Part shown: piece after piece, positions 59,489-64,000 of the stretch
Layout of the letters: every line of letters starts with the position of its first letter
Numbering within the stretch: the first letter of the stretch is position 1
NCBI RefSeq assembly: GCF_021730395.1
Contig: NW_026463257.1
Span: forward strand, 1-64,000
Origin: Mercenaria mercenaria
Taxonomy: Eukaryota; Mollusca; Bivalvia; Venerida; Veneridae
Reading direction: 5' to 3'
DNA length: 64,000 nt
Made by a program: the position numbers and the translations under genes
Notes under the pieces: generated by a model
The model's input: the letters and a program-made list of their open reading frames with translations, nothing else
Told to the model about the DNA's origin: nothing
Database searches by the model: none

Positions 59489-61755
59489 ACATTAGCTTTA
59501 TACGTTCATCAGTAAAGAAAGTATCAGTTTTCTAACGCTAGCTTTACAATGTCTAGATACTTTCATCAGTAAAATGTATTCTAATATTAGCTTGACACAA
59601 TAAGGAAAGTATCAGTATTCTAGCTTTGACTAGAGCGTAGATGTGTTAATCAATAAAGATACTGTCCATATTCTAACCAATAAAGAAAGTGTCCGTATTC
59701 TAACACTAGCTTGCCATAGTCTAGATATGTTCATCAACAAGTAAAGTTACTATATCATTTTTCTAGCATTAGTTTGACCCTGCCTAGATACGTTAATTAA
59801 TAAGGAAACCGTCCGTAACATTAGCTTTTCAACCTCTTGATATGTTCATCAAGGAAAGTATCAGTATTAGAGCATTGGCTTGATAGCGCCTAGATGTGAT
59901 AATCAATAAAGAAAGTGTCCGTATTCTAATCAGTAAGGAAAGTGTCCGTATCCTAACACTAGGTCTCAACGTCTAGATATGTTCATCAATAAGGAAAGTA
60001 TCAGTATTCTAGCATTGGCTTGACAGCGCCTATATGATAACCAATAAGGAAAGTGTTCGTATTCCGATAAAAAAGGGAAGTATCAGTATTTTCAAATTAG
60101 CTTGACAATGACATAGGACAGTTCTAAGCTGCGCAGATATACGCATTTTGTGTGATACAGGGTACATCATTCCATTTGTATTGTCTGTCCTTTCTCGCGT
60201 GAACGCATTCCTCATCCAAAGCACCGTTATTGTTTGGCTCACCAGGTTCCCATGCAGTGAATGATGCTGTTCTCCAAGTGTTGATCCATGACCAGTCATT
60301 CTGTTCAAATGCGTTAGTGAGTGCAATCCAAAAGTCACCAAGTGCTAATATAAAATGAAACATATGGGTAATATAGTGATAGGTAAACAAACTTAATATC
60401 GAGTTATCCAAGGTAAACAAAAATATTTATATTTACTGTAACATTGATGAAAAGTTACATACTAGAATTACTTCTAATTTTTATTTAATTTCATATAAAA
60501 TTATTTAACTTTTTAATTCTACATTGTATGCTTACATTTCTGCTCAGCTTGGGATTTCAAGAAGACCCATTCGGCTTCGCATTCTACCTCAACTAGTTGA
60601 CCATGCATCTGCTGGCACTTTCTCTGAAAAAAAATGTTATTGGAAAGTCAATTTTAGATATGAAATGAAAAGTGTAGCCTCTAGATGCCTCCATCAACGA
60701 TGAGACTATAGCTTGACAACGTCTAGATATGAACATCAGTTGGGAAAATGTCAGTATTCTACCAATGGCCAGATAAGGAAAGTTCAATTATACAACGTTG
60801 GCTTGACAATGTCAACATATGTTTATCATTAAGGAAAGTAACAATATCCTACACTATCTTGCCAACGTCTAGATATGGTCATAACATTAGCTTGACAATG
60901 TCTAGATAAGTTCATCAATAAAAAATTGTCAGTATACTAACACTAACTTGACAACGTCTAGATACTCTTAACAGTAAAGAAAGTAACAATATCCTAACAC
61001 TAGCTTGACAATGTCTAGACATGATCATCAATATAGAAAGCGTCAGTATCATAACAGTAGCTTGACAACATATAGATATGTCCATAACACTAGCTTGACA
61101 ATTTTAGCAATGTCTAGATATGTTCATCAATATAGAAAGTGTCAGTATAACACTAGTTAGACAACGTCTACATACGTTGATAGCACTAGCTTGACAGCGT
61201 CTGGATAAGTTCATCAATACGGAAAATGTCATTATTCTAACACTAGCTTGACAACATCATGCTATATTCATAACACTTGCTTAACAACGTCTAGATAAGT
61301 TCATTAAAAAAGAATATAACAGTATCCTAACACTAGCTAGATAATGTCTAGATATGTTCATCAATATAGAAAGTGTCAGTATCCTAACAGTAGCTTGACA
61401 ACATCTAGATATGCTCATAACACTAGCTTGACAATTTCTAGATATGTTCATCAATACAGAAAGTGTCAGTATCCTAACACTAGCTTGACAACGTCTAGAT
61501 ATGATCATCAGTAAAGAATATAAAATTATCGTAGCACTAGCTAGACAATGTCTAGATATGTTCATCAATATAGAAAGTGTCAGTATCCTGTCAGTAGCTT
61601 GACAACGTCTAGATATGCTAATTACACTAGCTTTGCAAGTCTACATATGTTCTTCAATATAGAAAGTGTCAATATCCTAACACTTGCTTGACAACGTCTA
61701 GATACGTTCAAAGCACTAGCTTGACAACGTCTTAATATATTCATCAATAAGGATT
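59489..61755 (+). repeat. 57-bp minisatellite in lectin unit C, main part
   Basis: Some 30 units of CTAGCTTGACAACGTCTAGA, TATGTTCATCAATAAGGAAAG and TGTCAGTATCCTAACA, interrupted only by the two lectin exons and about 350 bases of flanking intron. A shortened 33-bp form lacking the AAGGAAAGTGTCAG half alternates with full units in 60.85-61.72 kb, hinting at a higher-order unit. Confidence 0.85.
60124..60623 (-). CDS. C-type lectin domain gene, central and C-terminal exons (copy C, partial)
   Basis: Two open minus-strand exons. 60623-60536 has acceptor TTTTTTTTCAG, reads RKCQQMHGQLVEVECEAEW, and ends at donor GTAAGC in phase 1. 60344-60124 has acceptor TATATTAG, reads SLGDFWIALTNAFEQNDW, SWINTWRTASFTAWEPGEPN, then EECVHARK, WNDVPC and AYICAA, and stops. 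Phases match. The loop is a canonical EPN with a WND box, predicting Ca2+-dependent mannose-type binding in the C-type lectin family. It is the intact sister of pseudogene A (WSWINTWRTASF is shared). The N-terminal exon, expected near 61.7 kb by analogy with unit A, was not found up to the window edge. The copy may be truncated, or its first exons may lie beyond 64 kb. The protein would be secreted if a signal exon exists. Confidence 0.75.
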
Positions 61756-62040
61756 ACTACTGCAAATACCTAAGCATATCTGACAAGGTACCGGTCTATC
61801 TCAGTAAACAAAGGTTTTTATATACCAAAATGTTTGTTAGAATCTGTAAATTACAGAACTGCATGATGCAGTTGCATCATACGTGGTAGATAACTGATAT
61901 TCAAGATGGCGTCCAAAATTGTTAAATTTCTGTATTTGGAGTCTTATGGATATACAGGGGTGCTAAATTGTATACATCTTGAAATCATTGAAATACACTA
62001 AAATGTATGTTATGTTGACAAAAGGATAATAAAAGGGTTA

Positions 62041-63262
62041 TGTATGTTAACCTGTGTGTGGGGAACCATACAGATGAGGCGAATTCTGACTGTGGTCTGA
62101 CCTGTGTTTTGTATGATAGTGCTTTTAATTGACGTTTTCGTGTTTTGTTTTGATGTTGCGTTTAAGGAAACCTAGTGTTCTGTTTGCAGTTGTTGCTATT
62201 CTGTTGATATATGTGTTCCAGTTGAGGTCGTTGCTGACGTCGTCACCAAGGTATTTTGTATCCTTAACTGGGGATAGTGTTTGACCATGTAGTTTATAGG
62301 GGAACTGGGTGGGCTTTCTGCTACGTGTGATGTGAAGGACCTGGCACTTGCTGGGGTTAAATTCTATGTCCCACATTTTCCCCAAGTTTCTAAGTTTAGA
62401 AGATCATTTTGTAACCTTTGGCAATATGTGAGGTACATTGCTGTGAGGTGACTGTATCAGGGAGATCGTTAATGTACAATAGGAAGAGCAGGGGCCCCAG
62501 GACAGAGCCTAGCGGGACCCATGGTGTGACAGGGACTTGATCAGACATATGACCGTTGACTACGACAGACTGGGATCTGCCTATTAGGAAGGACCTGACC
62601 CAAGACACGATTTGTTTGGGGACACCATGTTCTTGCAGTTTAAATAATAATAATTTAAGGTGGTTGACCTTGTCGAAGGCTTTACTGAAGTTTAGTAGGA
62701 TAAGGTCTGTTTGTTTGCCCGAGGAAAGATTCCTTGATATTTCATCAACAAGTTCTATTAGCTGGGTCTCACAGGACCGTTTTTCCCGGAACCCGTGTTG
62801 CAGCTCATATAGAATGTTCTGTTTTGAGAAGTGTGTGGATAGGCTAGAAGCAATAATATGTTCTAAGAGTTTGCATAGAACATACGCTAGAGATAAGGGC
62901 CTATAGTTTGTGGGGTCACTAGTATCACCTTTTTTAAACTGTGCGGCAACATTGCCTTTGTCCATTCCGATAGAAGTTGACCAATATTTAGGGATCTTTG
63001 AAAAATCAGTAATATCATGTCAGGGATCTCATATCGGAGCTCCTTCAGGACAAAGGGTTTAATCAAATCTGGGCCAGCAGCCTTATCCATCTTGAGGTTT
63101 TGGATAAGTTTCAAGATACCTCTGGAGTCAAAGACAATATCAGCCATAGTTGGGTATTTGGTTTTTCCAAGGGCATTCTTACATAGTTGGGTCAGTGAGA
63201 GTGCAGAAACTCCGGAAAAAAAACAGACTGAAACTGTTTATTCAGGGTGTTTGCTTAACCAA
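62041..63262 (-). mobile_element. LINE remnant: reverse transcriptase of a Jockey/CR1-like element
   Basis: Reading right to left, the recognisable blocks are LNKQFQSVF, then GILKLIQNLKMDKAAGPD, then FKKGDTSDPTNYRPLSLAYV, LQHGFREKRSCETQL and NFSKAFDKVNHLKLL. GSVLGPLLFLLYINDLPDT, FNPSKCQVLHITRSRKP and KYLGDDVSNDLNWNTYI follow, and last QVRPQSEFASSVW. They are in family order. The segment that should hold the FADD active site, between INDLPDT and FNPSKC, is missing. The frame shifts at least three times (near 62920, 62390 and 62125) and there is an early stop near 63200. Both ends are truncated. It is a dead copy whose intact relatives supply reverse transcriptase for SINEs. Confidence 0.85.
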
Positions 63263-64000
63263 TGCATTCCGAGTTAATTTTACAAGTTGTCTGTTTGATG
63301 TCAAGAATGTTCTTGATGTATGTTTCATAACAGAACATAAATTTTTGGATGAGGTATTTGATAGTTTTATATTGCCTGTAATACTGATTTTACCTCTGTG
63401 CAACTCGACCTTTTTATATTGAATAAGTTTTTGTTTCAAGACAACAGTATTATAATTCCTTTTATATCAAATATTCAGGATTGTCCTATGGAAATGCATT
63501 TACACATTGCACTCTTTGTCAACACAAATTTGGTGTATTTCATTACAGATAAAGCAACCTGTTAAAGATAATAGACTGACTCTAACCATTATGAATATGT
63601 GTTTATCACTGACATTAATGTATATGTAAAACATTTACATGACACACACTGATTGAAGTTGGTATCTATATCTAATCTGTTGCTATTGCTTCATTAATTG
63701 ACTCGATAAGCAGATCTTATGGAAGCAATGAACAAAGGAAAATAATAAAACATGTGACTGAGTTTTCTAATGCGAAAATGAAATGTGCTACACACCTGAC
63801 ACATCTAACTAAAGCGGATCTCTAACATACATAGTCTTTGAATGGACTCTTTGATTAAAACGGAACAGAAAATATAACAGTCTCTGGAAACTTTATACAG
63901 CTGCCACTAAGCATTGAAAATATTCTCTTCGTTGCATACATGTACTTGGTTTTGTCAAGTCTGTTTTGTACTTCAAGGTCACATGATTAGACATTGCAGA
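63263..64000. other. anonymous DNA to the window edge
   Basis: AT-rich, with no exon, tRNA or repeat recognised. Confidence 0.4.

Noticed and set aside
59489-61755. CRISPR-like or protein-coding repeat
   Set aside because: Units are head to tail without spacers. Short frames through it (for example 61281-61568) are artefacts of the satellite.

Overview
The window looks like intergenic and intronic DNA from a bivalve mollusc, most likely a venerid-type clam. Four things point there: AT-rich, intron-rich eukaryotic DNA; small C-type lectin genes split by phase-0 and phase-1 introns; a trypsin-fold gene; and a dense set of dispersed repeats whose ends I recognise from bivalve genomes (the GAGCCGYGCCATG palindromic MITE, the AGCTCACCTGAGCAC repeat with its GGGCC-loop-GGCCC end, and tRNA-headed SINEs). 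The species call is inference.

Layout. 1-1.9 kb: the 5' half of a Ty3/gypsy-type fossil running off the left edge (minus strand). 2.2-3.8 kb: a two-exon gene for a trypsin-fold protein (plus strand). 6.9-8.2 kb: a C-type lectin domain complete across three exons (minus strand). 9.6-14.5 kb: SINE, MITEs, a 32-bp minisatellite and a 1.2-kb bivalve repeat. 16.0-16.6 kb: two exons of a second lectin gene, beside an AGCCAGAGT minisatellite. 19.07-31.40 kb: a 12.3-kb segment bounded by inverted repeats and an ATA duplication. It holds nested repeats, two miniature LTR elements with tRNA-like sequence in their LTRs, and candidate minus-strand spliced exons. 31.4-41.3 kb: two paralogous units with decayed lectin genes, broken up by LINE remnants and a MITE. 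41.3-55.5 kb: mostly anonymous DNA and dispersed repeats. 55.6-56 kb: a SINE holding a nested insertion. 56.2-61.8 kb: another lectin unit, whose 57-bp minisatellite is split by a 2-kb CACTA transposon. 62.0-63.3 kb: a LINE reverse transcriptase remnant.

The unifying theme is a tandem C-type lectin cluster, all on the minus strand. There are five remnants (6.9-8.2, 16.0-16.6, 35.6-37.3, 40.3 and 60.1-60.6 kb). Introns fall at the same places and phases, but the sugar-binding loop differs from copy to copy (EPQ, EPN, QPD, EPN). One copy has a complete lectin domain, two keep open central and C-terminal exons but no visible N-terminal exon, and two are pseudogenes. Units share long non-coding flanks, and these act as natural empty sites that date several insertions. 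Nearly all other short reading frames in the window look like chance and are not listed.
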